NCBI GenBank assembly: GCA_016283575.1 | Contig: JAEEND010000009.1 | Coordinates: 1 to 64,000, forward strand | DNA: 64,000 bases | Reading direction: 5' to 3' | Source of the DNA: Lachnospiraceae bacterium | Lineage (GTDB): Bacteria; Bacillota; Clostridia; Lachnospirales; Lachnospiraceae | Shown here: positions 52,485-64,000 of the stretch, piece after piece | Position numbering within the stretch: the first letter of the stretch is position 1 | Layout: every line of letters starts with the position of its first letter | Position numbers and translations under genes: made by a program | The notes under the pieces: generated by a model | What the model saw: only the letters and a program-made list of their open reading frames with translations | Told to the model about the DNA's origin: nothing | Database searches by the model: none

Positions 52485-52516
52485 AGACACTTAGGGAACT
52501 CCCGGGTGCCTTTTTT
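52485..52516 (+). terminator. Leader terminator (putative attenuator) upstream of purF
   Basis: AGACACTT-GGGA / TCCC-GGGTGCCT stem with a 2-nt loop, then TTTTTT. The neighbour on the left is transcribed away from it, so it can act only on the purF transcript; it starts about 10 nt after the predicted transcription start and 30 bp before the start codon. Confidence 0.7.
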
Positions 52517-52545
52517 GAAAATATGGATTTAAGGAGGTGCTGTCT

Positions 52546-53948
<1,403 letters not shown>

Positions 53949-53952
<4 letters not shown>

Positions 53953-55061
53953 GTAATGAAAAGAGGAAGTTAGTACTTGAGGACGGCTCTGTTTTTGTAG
54001 GAGACGCCTTTGGAGCTATGGAAGAGAAGCTGGTTGAACTTGTATTCAACACTTCCATGGTTGGGTATCAGGAAATCATCTCGGATCCTTCATATACCTA
54101 TCAGGCGGTGTGCATGACATACCCCCTTATCGGAAACTACGGAATCTGCGATGACGATTATGAAACAAAGAGACCTTCAATTTCCGGTCTTATTGTAAGG
54201 GATTATTGTGACGAACCTTCAAACTTCAGATGTGCGGAAACACTTGATTCCGTTATGAAGCGTTACGGTATTGCCGGTATTTCCGGTATCGACACAAGAA
54301 AGCTTTCCCGTCACATAAGAAATTACGGAAGCTGCAAGGCCCTTATCTGTGATATTGATAAGGATGAAAAAGAAGCAGTTAAGTTTCTTAAGTCCCATGA
54401 GATTCCCAAAGATGCGGTTTCAACGGTGAGCACCAAGGAAATCTATACATATGATGACGAAGGAGAGAACAAGGCGCTTTACCACGTAGTGGCAATCGAC
54501 TGTGGCATGAAGTGGAACATTTTAAGAAGCATGTTCGGTCGTGACTGTAAGATCACCGTTGTTCCCTTTGATACAACAGCAGAAAAGATTCTTTCTTTAA
54601 AGCCCGACGGTGTATTTATTTCAAACGGCCCCGGCGACCCTACCGATGTTAAGGCGACCATTAAGACCGTAAAAGAACTTATCGGTAAATGCCCAATCTT
54701 CGGTATCTGCTTAGGACATCAGATCATAAGCCTTGCTTATGGCGCTAAGACCTACAAGCTTAAGTTCGGTCACAGAGGCGGTAACCACCCCGTTAAGAAT
54801 CTTCTTAATGATAAGCTTGAGATCACATCTCAGAACCATTCCTATGCGGTGGATGTTGATTCCGTAGAGGGAACCGGTCTTGAGATCACACATATAAATC
54901 TTCTTGATAATACTGTGGAAGGCGTGAGATGTGAGAAAGATCACGTATTTTCCGTTCAGTATCACCCGGAAAGTGCTCCCGGACCTCAGGACAGCGCATA
55001 TCTGTTTAATGAGTTCATAAAAGAAATGGAAGCAAAGAAGGGAGGTAAGAAGAATGCCTAA
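53949..55061 (+). CDS. carA: Carbamoyl-phosphate synthase small subunit
   Basis: 370 residues. N-terminal LEDGSVFVGDAFG, and a class I glutamine amidotransferase domain with FGICLGHQ (nucleophilic Cys) and VQYHPES (His-Glu). Delivers ammonia from glutamine to CarB. Overlaps carB by 8 nt. Confidence 0.97.
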
Positions 55062-58000
55062 ACGTAAAGATATTAAAAAAGTACTTGTTATCGGTTCCGG
55101 CCCTATTGTCATCGGCCAGGCTGCCGAATTTGACTACGCAGGAACTCAGGCATGTCTTGCCTTAAAAGAAGAAGGTTACGAAGTTATTCTTTGTAACTCA
55201 AACCCTGCAACGATCATGACTGACCAGGCAATTGCCGACAAGGTCTTCATGGAGCCTCTTACCTTAAGATTTTTGGCCCGTATCGTGAGAATGGAACGTC
55301 CCGATGCGATACTTCCGGGTATCGGCGGACAGACAGGTCTTAACCTTGCAATGCAGCTTGCGGAAAAAGGTGTATTGGAAGAGTGTGGTGTAGAACTTCT
55401 CGGTACAGATATTAAGAGTATTAAAACTGCTGAAGACAGAGAATTGTTCAAAGAGCTCTGTTTAAGCATCGGCGAGCCCGTACTTCCCTCCATCATTGCC
55501 GAAAGCTTTGATGACGGTGTAAAGGCAGCTGAAGAGATCGGATATCCCGTAGTAATCCGTCCCGCATTTACTCTTGGCGGAACAGGTGGCGGATTTGCCG
55601 AGAACAAAACGGAATTAAAGACTATTTTAAAGAACGCCCTTAAATTATCTCCCGTACATCAGGTTCTTGTTGAGAAGAGTGTAAAGGGCTATAAAGAAAT
55701 CGAATACGAAGTAATGCGTGATGCCAATGACACCGCCATTACCATCTGTAATATGGAAAACGTGGACCCTGTCGGTATCCACACCGGTGACTCCATTGTT
55801 GTATGTCCTTCACAGACCTTGACCAACAAGGAATATCACATGTTAAGAGACAGTGCTCTTAAGATAATAAGAGCTCTTAATATTAAGGGTGGATGTAATG
55901 TACAGTTCGCTCTGGATCCTAAATCCTTCAATTATTATCTTATTGAGGTTAATCCCAGAGTATCACGTTCTTCAGCACTTGCTTCAAAGGCCAGCGGTTA
56001 TCCCATTGCCCGTGTATCCGCTAAGATCTGCGTAGGTATGCGCCTTGATGAGATTAACATTGCCAATACCCTCGCATCCTTTGAACCTACCCTTGACTAT
56101 GTTATTACCAAGATGCCCAGATTCCCCTTCGATAAATTCACTGATGCTTCCAATATCTTAAGCACTCAGATGAAGGCAACCGGTGAAACCATGGGTGTTG
56201 GCCGTACTTTTGAAGAAAGCTTGTTAAAGGCTATTCGAAGCCTTGAGATCGGTGTATTCCACTTACATCACAATAACTTTGACAATGTGGCAAAAGAAGA
56301 ACTTCTCGACTACATTAAATACGGTCACGATGACAGAATTTATGCCATTGCCGAGCTTTTAAGACTGGGTGAAGATCCTGCCCTTCTTTCCAAAAACTCC
56401 GGCATCGACATCTTCTTTATCGATAAGATGCGTAAGATCATCGAAGAAGAAAAGAAGCTTAAGACGCATAAGAAGGACCTTGAAATATTAAAAGAAGCAA
56501 AGCGCATGGGATTCTCCGACAGAGAGATCGGTGTTCTCTGGGGCATGAAAGAAAAGGCAGTCTTTGACTTAAGACATAAGAATAAGATCGTTCCCGTTTA
56601 TAAGATGATCGATACCTGCGCTTCCGAGTTTGAAAGCTATATACCTTATTTTTACTCAACATACGAAGACGAAAACGAATCCGTGATCTCCGAGAAAAAG
56701 AAGATCATCGTGCTGGGTTCCGGTCCTATTCGTATCGGTCAGGGCGTGGAATTCGACTACTCAACGGTTCATGCCGTTATGACCATTCGTGAAATGGGTT
56801 ACGAAGCGATCATCATTAACAATAACCCTGAAACCGTATCCACCGACTACACATGCTCGGATAAGCTTTATTTCGAGCCTCTCTGTGTAGAAGATGTTAT
56901 GAACATCGTGGAAATGGAAAAGCCCGACGGCATTATCGCGACTCTCGGCGGCCAGACAGCGATTAACCTGGCTGAACCCTTGAGAGAATATGGCGCCAAG
57001 ATCATCGGTACCGACTGCGATGCCATCGAGAGAGCCGAAAACCGTGAAGCTTTCGAAAAAGTCCTTCGCGATCTTAACATTCCTCAGCCCAAGGGTACCG
57101 CAGTTACCGATATCGAAGCCGGTGTTGCGGCAGCCAAGGAAATCGGTTATCCCGTACTTGTTCGTCCCAGCTTCGTGCTTGGCGGACGCGCAATGCAGAT
57201 TGTGTCAAAAGAACGTGAAATGCGTCATTACCTTAAGACAGCCGTTGAAGTTGACGTAGATAAGCCCGTTCTTGTCGATAAATACATTCGCGGTAAGGAA
57301 GTGGAAGTTGATGCCGTATGCGACGGTGTTGATGTATTCGTGCCCGGTATCATGGAACTTGTTGAAAGAACCGGTGTACATTCCGGCGACTCCATAAGCG
57401 TTTATCCTTCATTCAGTATCTCCGATAAGGTAAAGGCAACCATCCTTCAGTATACCAAGAAGCTTGGCCCTGGCATCGGTATCGTGGGACTTTATAACAT
57501 TCAGTTCATCGTTGATGAGCATGAAGATGTATACATAATCGAAGTTAACCCTCGTTCTTCAAGAACAGTGCCTTTCTTATCCAAGGCAACAGGTTATTCC
57601 CTTGCGGATATCGCTACCAAGGTTATTCTTGGTCAGAGCTTAAAGGAACAGGGATTCTTCACTCTCTATCCTGATGAGAGAGACCGCTGGTGCGTAAAGG
57701 CTCCTGCATTTTCTTTCTCCAAGTTGAACGGTATGGATGCTTATCTTTCACCTGAAATGAAGTCAACAGGTGAAGCTATCGGTTACGACAATACCATCCA
57801 CAGAGCTATGTTTAAGGCACTTGTAGCCTCCGGCGTCAAGGTTCAGAACTATGGTACGGTGCTTGTAACTCTTGCCGATGAAGATAAGGAAGAGGCAATG
57901 CCCCTTGTAAAGAGATTCTATGATCTCGGATTCAATATCGAAGCTACCATCGGTACTGCCAACTACTTGAAAGAAAACGGCATTAAGACCCGTGTAAGAA

Positions 58001-58230
58001 GAAAGCTGAGTGAAGGCTCCGAAGAGATCCTTGATTCGATAAGATCCGGTTATGTGAGCTATGTAATTAACACGAGATCCGTTCTTTCCGGTGTTCATTA
58101 TGAAGACGGTGTTGCTATCAGAAAGTGTGCTATTGAAAATAACATTACAATGTTCACTTCCCTGGATACCGTAAGAGTTCTTCTTGATGTATTGGAAGAG
58201 CAGACATTAAAAGTTTCAACTATTTTCTAG
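55054..58230 (+). CDS. carB: Carbamoyl-phosphate synthase large subunit
   Basis: 1058 residues, full length. Two ATP-grasp halves: GSGPIVIGQAAEFDYAG near 13 and GSGPIRIGQGVEFDYS near 550; EVNPRVSRSSAL and EVNPRSSRTVPF are the metal/ATP sites; C-terminal MGS-like domain (ATIGTANYLKENGI). Makes carbamoyl phosphate for pyrimidines and arginine. Sharing an operon with purF joins the purine and pyrimidine pathways. Confidence 0.97.
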   Translation: MPKRKDIKKVLVIGSGPIVIGQAAEFDYAGTQACLALKEEGYEVILCNSNPATIMTDQAIADKVFMEPLTLRFLARIVRMERPDAILPGIGGQTGLNLAMQLAEKGVLEECGVELLGTDIKSIKTAEDRELFKELCLSIGEPVLPSIIAESFDDGVKAAEEIGYPVVIRPAFTLGGTGGGFAENKTELKTILKNALKLSPVHQVLVEKSVKGYKEIEYEVMRDANDTAITICNMENVDPVGIHTGDSIVVCPSQTLTNKEYHMLRDSALKIIRALNIKGGCNVQFALDPKSFNYYLIEVNPRVSRSSALASKASGYPIARVSAKICVGMRLDEINIANTLASFEPTLDYVITKMPRFPFDKFTDASNILSTQMKATGETMGVGRTFEESLLKAIRSLEIGVFHLHHNNFDNVAKEELLDYIKYGHDDRIYAIAELLRLGEDPALLSKNSGIDIFFIDKMRKIIEEEKKLKTHKKDLEILKEAKRMGFSDREIGVLWGMKEKAVFDLRHKNKIVPVYKMIDTCASEFESYIPYFYSTYEDENESVISEKKKIIVLGSGPIRIGQGVEFDYSTVHAVMTIREMGYEAIIINNNPETVSTDYTCSDKLYFEPLCVEDVMNIVEMEKPDGIIATLGGQTAINLAEPLREYGAKIIGTDCDAIERAENREAFEKVLRDLNIPQPKGTAVTDIEAGVAAAKEIGYPVLVRPSFVLGGRAMQIVSKEREMRHYLKTAVEVDVDKPVLVDKYIRGKEVEVDAVCDGVDVFVPGIMELVERTGVHSGDSISVYPSFSISDKVKATILQYTKKLGPGIGIVGLYNIQFIVDEHEDVYIIEVNPRSSRTVPFLSKATGYSLADIATKVILGQSLKEQGFFTLYPDERDRWCVKAPAFSFSKLNGMDAYLSPEMKSTGEAIGYDNTIHRAMFKALVASGVKVQNYGTVLVTLADEDKEEAMPLVKRFYDLGFNIEATIGTANYLKENGIKTRVRRKLSEGSEEILDSIRSGYVSYVINTRSVLSGVHYEDGVAIRKCAIENNITMFTSLDTVRVLLDVLEEQTLKVSTIF

Positions 58231-58235
58231 TAAAG

Positions 58236-58270
58236 AAATGCGTCCCTTAATGGGGCGCATTTTGAGTTTT
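58236..58270 (+). terminator. Terminator of the purF-carAB operon
   Basis: AAATGCG-CCC / GGG-CGCATTT (58236-58263) around TTAA, with a modest T-rich tail. Confidence 0.75.
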
Positions 58271-58356
58271 CACTATTTTTTTGTTAAAAAAACCATCGTA
58301 TCGTGTGGCTCTTTTGTGTGATTTTAACAAATCACAACTTTATAGTGCTAAAGTGC

Positions 58357-58385
58357 TTGAAGTCACGGGATTTTAGTATTATATT
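58357..58385 (+). promoter_or_regulatory. Probable gdhA promoter
   Basis: TTGAAG (58357-58362), 17-nt spacer, TATATT (58380-58385). Confidence 0.5.
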
Positions 58386-58397
58386 TATTTACAGACA

Positions 58398-59826
<1,429 letters not shown>

Positions 59827-59855
59827 TCAAACAATGTGCATATAAACGCAAAACT

Positions 59856-59888
59856 GGCCCGTCACATTTATGTGGCGGGTCTTTTTTT
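59856..59888 (+). terminator. Intrinsic terminator of gdhA
   Basis: GGCCCGTCACAT pairs with ATGTGGCGGGTC (one G-U pair), followed by TTTTTTT. Confidence 0.9.
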
Positions 59889-60053
59889 GCGCCTTCTTTA
59901 AAGAATATTAAGGATTATTTCGCTGATTTCCCTTGTTCGCGCCTACATTTTTTAGTATGCTGATTTTGTTGTTTTTTGGATTTTCTTGTCATGGAAGCCA
60001 AAAAATCATAAATATTGAATAGATCATGCATTTTTTATACAGGAGGAGAATAT

Positions 60054-61901
60054 ATGTGTGGAATAGTGGGTTATATAGGTGACAGAAAAGCGGCGCCCAT
60101 TCTGCTTGACGGCCTGTCAAAGCTTGAATACAGAGGATATGATTCCGCAGGTCTTGCTGTCAGGGACGGTGACGGAAAGGTTCAGATAGTTAAAGCAAAA
60201 GGACGCTTAAAGGCTCTTTCCGAAAAGACCAATGACGGAGAAAGCCTGCAGGGCAGCCTCGGTATAGGTCACACAAGATGGGCAACTCATGGCGAACCCT
60301 CTGAAAAGAATGCTCATCCCCATTCATCCGACGACGGAAATGTTACCGTAGTTCATAACGGTATCATAGAAAACTACCAGGAGTTAAAAGAAAAACTTCT
60401 GAAGAATGGCTATTCTTTTTACTCTGAGACCGATACGGAAGTAGTTACGAAGCTTGTGGACTACTACTATAAAAAATACCTTGGCACACCCGTTGATGCC
60501 ATCGCAAAGACCATGGTGAGAGTAAGAGGTTCTTATGCCCTTGCCATAATTTTCAAGGATTTTCCCAATGAGATCTGGGTAGCCAGAAAAGACAGCCCCA
60601 TGATTTTGGGTGTTACTGAAAAAGAATCATTCATGGCATCCGACGTTCCCGCGGTTCTTAAATATACCCGTGATATTTATTATGTCGGAAATCTCGAAAT
60701 GGCCTGCCTTAAAGCAGGAAGTGTTTCTTTTTACGACTTAAACGGCGACGTTGTGGAAAAGACACCCACTAAGATTACATGGGACGCTGAAGCAGCCGAA
60801 AAGGGTGGTTTTGAACACTTTATGATGAAGGAGATCTATGAACAGCCCAAGGCTGTGGGAGATACCGTAAACAGCGTCGTAAAGGAAAAGAAGGGTGAAT
60901 ATCTCTGCGACTTCGAGCAGTTTAATATAACAGACGAAGAATTAAAGGGTTACACTTCGGTAACCATCGTTGCATGCGGTTCGGCATGGCATGTAGGCCT
61001 CACGGTTCAGTACGTGATAGAAGATTTATGTCGCATCCCCGTGAGAGTTGAAGTGGCTTCGGAATTCAGATACAGAGATCCTATCCTTGATCCGACAGGC
61101 CTTGTAATCGCCATCAGTCAGTCCGGCGAAACAGCCGATACTCTTGCTGCATTGCGACTTGCTAAATCACACAAAGTTACTACACTTGCCCTTGTAAATG
61201 TTGTGGGAAGTTCCATTGCAAGAGAGGCTGATAAAGTGTTATATACTATATCAGGACCCGAGATCGCAGTTGCCACCACCAAGGCATACAGCGCGCAGCT
61301 CGCCATGATGTATTTATTCAGTGTACAGCTTGGACGTGCAAGAGGTCTCATTAAAGAGAAGTATTCATATTATATCGAGGAGATTCTTACAATACCGGAC
61401 AAGATCAAGAAGATACTTGAGGATAAAGAACGTATACAGTGGTTTGCGTCCAAGTATTCCAATGCTCACGATGTTTTCTTTTTGGGAAGAGGCATCGACT
61501 ACGCAACCGGTATGGAGGGAAGTCTTAAGTTAAAAGAAGTGAGCTATGTCCATTCCGAAGCATATGCGGCCGGTGAGATGAAGCACGGCACCATTTCTCT
61601 TATCGAAGACGGAACTCTTGTGATCGGAATTTTAACTCAGGATAAATTATATGAAAAAACTATCTCTAATATGGTAGAATGTAAAGCAAGGGGCGCTTAT
61701 CTTTGCGGCGTCACGGTTTATGGCAAATATTCAACAGAGGATAATGCGGACTTTACGGTATATGTGCCCGGTATCGATGAGCACTTCCGTGGCAGTCTTG
61801 CGGTCATTCCCCTTCAGCTTCTTGGCTACTATGTAAGCTGTGCAAGAGGTCTTGATGTTGATAAGCCCCGTAACCTTGCTAAATCAGTTACAGTAGAGTA
61901 G
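60054..61901 (+). CDS. glmS: Glutamine-fructose-6-phosphate aminotransferase
   Basis: 615 residues. Start ATG 60054 (AGGAGGAG) places the catalytic Cys at position 2 (MCGIVGYIG), required after Met removal; the longer frame from 60015 would bury it. GATase II domain, then two SIS domains ([30 protein letters not shown]). Ends with KSVTVE. Makes glucosamine 6-phosphate for cell wall synthesis. The 165-bp leader has no recognisable glmS ribozyme core. 8 bp from guaA. Confidence 0.97.
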   Translation: MCGIVGYIGDRKAAPILLDGLSKLEYRGYDSAGLAVRDGDGKVQIVKAKGRLKALSEKTNDGESLQGSLGIGHTRWATHGEPSEKNAHPHSSDDGNVTVVHNGIIENYQELKEKLLKNGYSFYSETDTEVVTKLVDYYYKKYLGTPVDAIAKTMVRVRGSYALAIIFKDFPNEIWVARKDSPMILGVTEKESFMASDVPAVLKYTRDIYYVGNLEMACLKAGSVSFYDLNGDVVEKTPTKITWDAEAAEKGGFEHFMMKEIYEQPKAVGDTVNSVVKEKKGEYLCDFEQFNITDEELKGYTSVTIVACGSAWHVGLTVQYVIEDLCRIPVRVEVASEFRYRDPILDPTGLVIAISQSGETADTLAALRLAKSHKVTTLALVNVVGSSIAREADKVLYTISGPEIAVATTKAYSAQLAMMYLFSVQLGRARGLIKEKYSYYIEEILTIPDKIKKILEDKERIQWFASKYSNAHDVFFLGRGIDYATGMEGSLKLKEVSYVHSEAYAAGEMKHGTISLIEDGTLVIGILTQDKLYEKTISNMVECKARGAYLCGVTVYGKYSTEDNADFTVYVPGIDEHFRGSLAVIPLQLLGYYVSCARGLDVDKPRNLAKSVTVE

Positions 61902-61909
61902 GACAATTT

Positions 61910-63550
61910 ATGAGAGAAGAAAAAGTTATCGTCATCGACTTCGGCGGACAATACAACCAGTTGGTTGCCAGACGTGTCCGTGAGTGCAATGTTTATTGTG
62001 AGATTTATTCTTACAAGACAGACCTTGCAACCATCAAGGCAATGAATCCCAAGGGTATTATCTTAACAGGAGGCCCTTCAAGCTGTTATGAAGAAGGCGC
62101 AGCTACCTGTTCCGATGAACTTTTTAAGCTTGGCATTCCTGTGCTTGGCTTATGCTACGGCGCACAGCTTATGAACTGGGTGCTTGGCGGAAATGTAGAA
62201 AGAGCTTCAGCACGAGAATACGGAAAGACAGATTTAAAGGTTGATTCTTCTTCCGCATTATTTGAAGGCGTTAAAGAGAATACGACCTGCTGGATGAGTC
62301 ACTTTGATTATATTTCAAAAATGGCTCCGGGCTTCAAGGTTATCGCTACAACTGACAACTGTCCGGTTGCAGCCTGCGAAAAAAAGGAAGCAAACCTTTA
62401 TGCGATCCAGTTCCATCCCGAAGTACTTCATACACCTGAAGGCTCCAAGATGCTCTATAACTTTGTAAGAAATATATGTGGTTGCTCAGGCGACTGGAGA
62501 ATGGATACCTTCGTAGAAGATTCCATTCGCGCAATTCGTGAAAAAGTAGGTTCCGGTAAAGTGTTACTTGCTCTTTCCGGCGGTGTTGATTCTTCCGTTG
62601 CGGCAGGCCTTCTTTCAAGAGCCATCGGCAAGCAGCTTACGTGCGTATTCGTTGACCACGGTTTACTCAGAAAAGACGAAGGTGACGAAGTTGAAGCTGT
62701 TTTCGGTAACGGTGGACAGTTCGACTTAAACTTTATAAGAGTTAACGCCCAGGAGCGTTATTATAATAAACTCGCAGGTGTTTCCGAACCTGAAAGAAAA
62801 AGAAAGATTATCGGCGAAGAATTCATCCGTGTCTTTGAAGAAGAAGCAAGGAAGATAGGCGCTGTCGATTTCCTTGCTCAGGGTACCATTTATCCTGACG
62901 TAGTGGAATCCGGTCTTGGCGGTGAATCCGCAGTTATCAAGTCACATCATAACGTAGGCGGTCTGCCTGATTTCGTAGATTTCAAAGAAATCATTGAGCC
63001 CTTACGTGATTTATTTAAAGACGAAGTAAGAAAAGCAGGTCTTGAACTCGGCATTCCCGAGCATCTTGTGTTCCGTCAGCCCTTCCCCGGTCCCGGACTT
63101 GGTATCCGTATCATCGGTGAAGTTACTGAAGAAAAGGTTAAGATCGTTCAGGAGGCAGATTTTATCTACAGAGAAGAAATCGCCAAGGCAGCTGAGGAAT
63201 GGAAGAAAGCAAATCTTTCAGATCGCTTCGGCGAAAGCAAGGAAGGGCTCACTGTTGACCAGATTTTCAGCCGTGAACGTGAATTCAATCCTTCCTGGAT
63301 GCCCGACCAGTACTTTGCGGCTCTCACCAACATGAGATCCGTCGGCGTAATGGGTGACGAGCGTACTTACGACTATGCCGTTGCATTAAGAGCTGTGCGT
63401 ACTGTAGACTTTATGACTGCAGAAAGCGCAGAAGTTCCCTTCAGTGTATTACAGACTGTCATGAGCCGTATCATTAACGAAGTACGTGGCGTTAATCGCG
63501 TATTCTATGATTTAACTTCAAAGCCGCCGGGCACGATAGAGATGGAATAA
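61910..63550 (+). CDS. guaA: GMP synthase (glutamine-hydrolysing)
   Basis: 546 residues. GATase I domain with GLCYGAQL nucleophile and FHPEV, PP-loop [15 protein letters not shown], and the C-terminal dimerisation domain ending KPPGTIEME. Slightly longer than E. coli GuaA (525) because of an insertion near [18 protein letters not shown]. Converts XMP to GMP. The stop codon is inside the terminator stem. Confidence 0.97.
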   Translation: MREEKVIVIDFGGQYNQLVARRVRECNVYCEIYSYKTDLATIKAMNPKGIILTGGPSSCYEEGAATCSDELFKLGIPVLGLCYGAQLMNWVLGGNVERASAREYGKTDLKVDSSSALFEGVKENTTCWMSHFDYISKMAPGFKVIATTDNCPVAACEKKEANLYAIQFHPEVLHTPEGSKMLYNFVRNICGCSGDWRMDTFVEDSIRAIREKVGSGKVLLALSGGVDSSVAAGLLSRAIGKQLTCVFVDHGLLRKDEGDEVEAVFGNGGQFDLNFIRVNAQERYYNKLAGVSEPERKRKIIGEEFIRVFEEEARKIGAVDFLAQGTIYPDVVESGLGGESAVIKSHHNVGGLPDFVDFKEIIEPLRDLFKDEVRKAGLELGIPEHLVFRQPFPGPGLGIRIIGEVTEEKVKIVQEADFIYREEIAKAAEEWKKANLSDRFGESKEGLTVDQIFSREREFNPSWMPDQYFAALTNMRSVGVMGDERTYDYAVALRAVRTVDFMTAESAEVPFSVLQTVMSRIINEVRGVNRVFYDLTSKPPGTIEME

Positions 63551-63571
63551 GCCCCTTGGGCTTATTCCATC
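63541..63571 (+). terminator. guaA hairpin overlapping the stop codon
   Basis: Perfect 14-bp stem GATGGAATAAGCCC / GGGCTTATTCCATC with loop CTT. The left arm contains the last two codons and TAA. No T-run follows directly, so it may be an mRNA-end protector rather than a classic terminator. Confidence 0.75.
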
Positions 63572-63753
63572 GATGACAATAGACCGAAGGTCTATTGTAG
63601 AGCTTGAGTAACAAGCCCCTTGGGCTTATTCCATCGATACTTATTGAGGAGCGTAGCGAGTCAATATGAGAGCCTGAATGATCCCGGGTGGCTTACAGGT
63701 AATAAAATCTATTATTTAGCAGTATTTTTCGATGCCCCGAGTCGCGGGGCATC
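63549..63753. repeat. Cluster of hairpins and a 26-bp direct repeat after guaA
   Basis: The 26-bp sequence starting AAGCCCCTTGGGCTT at 63549 is repeated exactly at 63613. Further hairpins: ACAATAGACC/GGTCTATTGT (63576-63598), TATTGA/TCAATA (63642-63666) and GATGCCCCG/CGGGGCATC (63731-63753). Confidence 0.75.
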
Positions 63754-64000
63754 GGAATATTTCTTTTTTCAAATCCCGATGTTTATTTTTTGAGTAGTTG
63801 AAACGTCTGAACATCGAAAATCCCATTTTTTACAATCCCGCTGTTTGAAATCAAGTCCGTGATTGGTTCGTGACAGCGGAAAATAAAAAAATAAGAATCC
63901 CGCTGTTTTGCCTGCAAAGTCTGTCCATAAATAGACAGCGAGAATGAAAAAAGCAGCTTTCCGATGTTAAGGAGCAATTTATAGGAGGTATCATCACGAA
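63551..64000. other. 450-bp gene-free right end
   Basis: Holds the guaA hairpin cluster, array C and, at the very end, GGAGG (63985-63989), probably the ribosome binding site of a gene that starts beyond the window. No coding frame inside looks real. Confidence 0.7.
63750..63966. repeat. Array C of 62-bp periodic repeats (four units)
   Basis: Units at 63750-63781, 63812-63843, 63874-63905 (32 bp each) and 63936-63966 (31 bp), with three 30-bp spacers. Block ends switch between CATCG/CGATG and CAGCG/CGCTG, always matching across a spacer. The hairpin at 63731-63753 runs into the first unit. Confidence 0.83.

Noticed and set aside
59889-60053. glmS ribozyme in the glmS leader
   Set aside because: The conserved ribozyme core and pseudoknots could not be found; only an 8-bp TTTTTTGG/CCAAAAAA hairpin is visible.

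Overview
The window looks like a chromosomal segment of a low-to-middle GC Gram-positive anaerobe, most likely a Lachnospiraceae bacterium (Butyrivibrio/Pseudobutyrivibrio-like). This is an inference from gene content: strong GGAGG-type ribosome binding sites, lipoprotein sugar-binding proteins, a membrane-bound YesN/AraC-type regulator, two phosphorolytic glycoside pathways, a GH18 chitinase with CBM5/12 modules, indolepyruvate:ferredoxin oxidoreductase and NADP-type glutamate dehydrogenase. No rRNA, tRNA, integrase, transposase or cas gene is visible.

Layout. 1-5365 is an AT-rich accessory stretch: a UvrD-type helicase already open at the left edge, an acetyltransferase, a TTG-started HTH regulator with a clear promoter and operator, and an AbiE-like antitoxin/regulator followed by a toxin remnant of only 41 codons. 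5370-12841 holds a zinc-ribbon membrane protein, an orphan HipB-like repressor with three operator copies, TcdA, a ZIP metal transporter, an SMP-30-like lactonase, a U32-like cysteine-rich protein, and an acyltransferase/DUF6320 pair. 12995-22945 is a sugar locus: transmembrane AraC regulator, CUT1 ABC importer, phosphoglucomutase and a GH94-type phosphorylase. 22996-26533 holds a GH25 lysozyme, a DUF4143 ATPase preceded by five 33-bp tandem repeats, YccF and a small conserved protein. 27044-30472 (minus) is a large two-catalytic-domain GH18 chitinase. 30817-34586 holds an SDR, a YjbR-MGMT fusion, a nitroreductase, and cysK with a small membrane protein. 34829-39626 is an aryl-acid operon (acyl-CoA synthetase, iorA, iorB, amidohydrolase). 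Then come MATE and threonine aldolase. 42238-48239 (minus) is a second phosphorolytic sugar locus (beta-phosphoglucomutase, GH65, CUT1 importer). 48556-52320 (minus) holds a LacI regulator and a TrpXYZ-like ABC transporter. 52546-63550 is a run of nitrogen-transfer genes: purF-carA-carB, gdhA, glmS, guaA.

How they work together. Two sugar systems on opposite strands each import an oligosaccharide and split it with phosphate. GH94 with alpha-phosphoglucomutase handles a beta-glucoside, and GH65 with beta-phosphoglucomutase handles an alpha-glucoside; both save ATP. All three ABC importers carry a hairpin between the binding-protein gene and the permease gene, which should raise the amount of binding protein. 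The 52-63 kb block groups glutamine-dependent amidotransferases with glutamate dehydrogenase; purF and gdhA both have a terminator-like hairpin at the very start of their predicted transcripts.

Most unusual signal. Three intergenic arrays (26703-26920, 32262-32418, 63750-63966) share a hidden 62-bp period: a loosely conserved 32-bp block (CAKCGRRAA ... AAATCCCGMTG) alternates with unrelated spacers of 30 bp. The block ends covary across the spacers (GCTG/CAGC against GATG/CATC), as expected of stem-loops. One array supplies the last codons of one gene and the Shine-Dalgarno and start codon of the next. It has CRISPR-like spacing but is not a CRISPR by repeat identity or neighbours.
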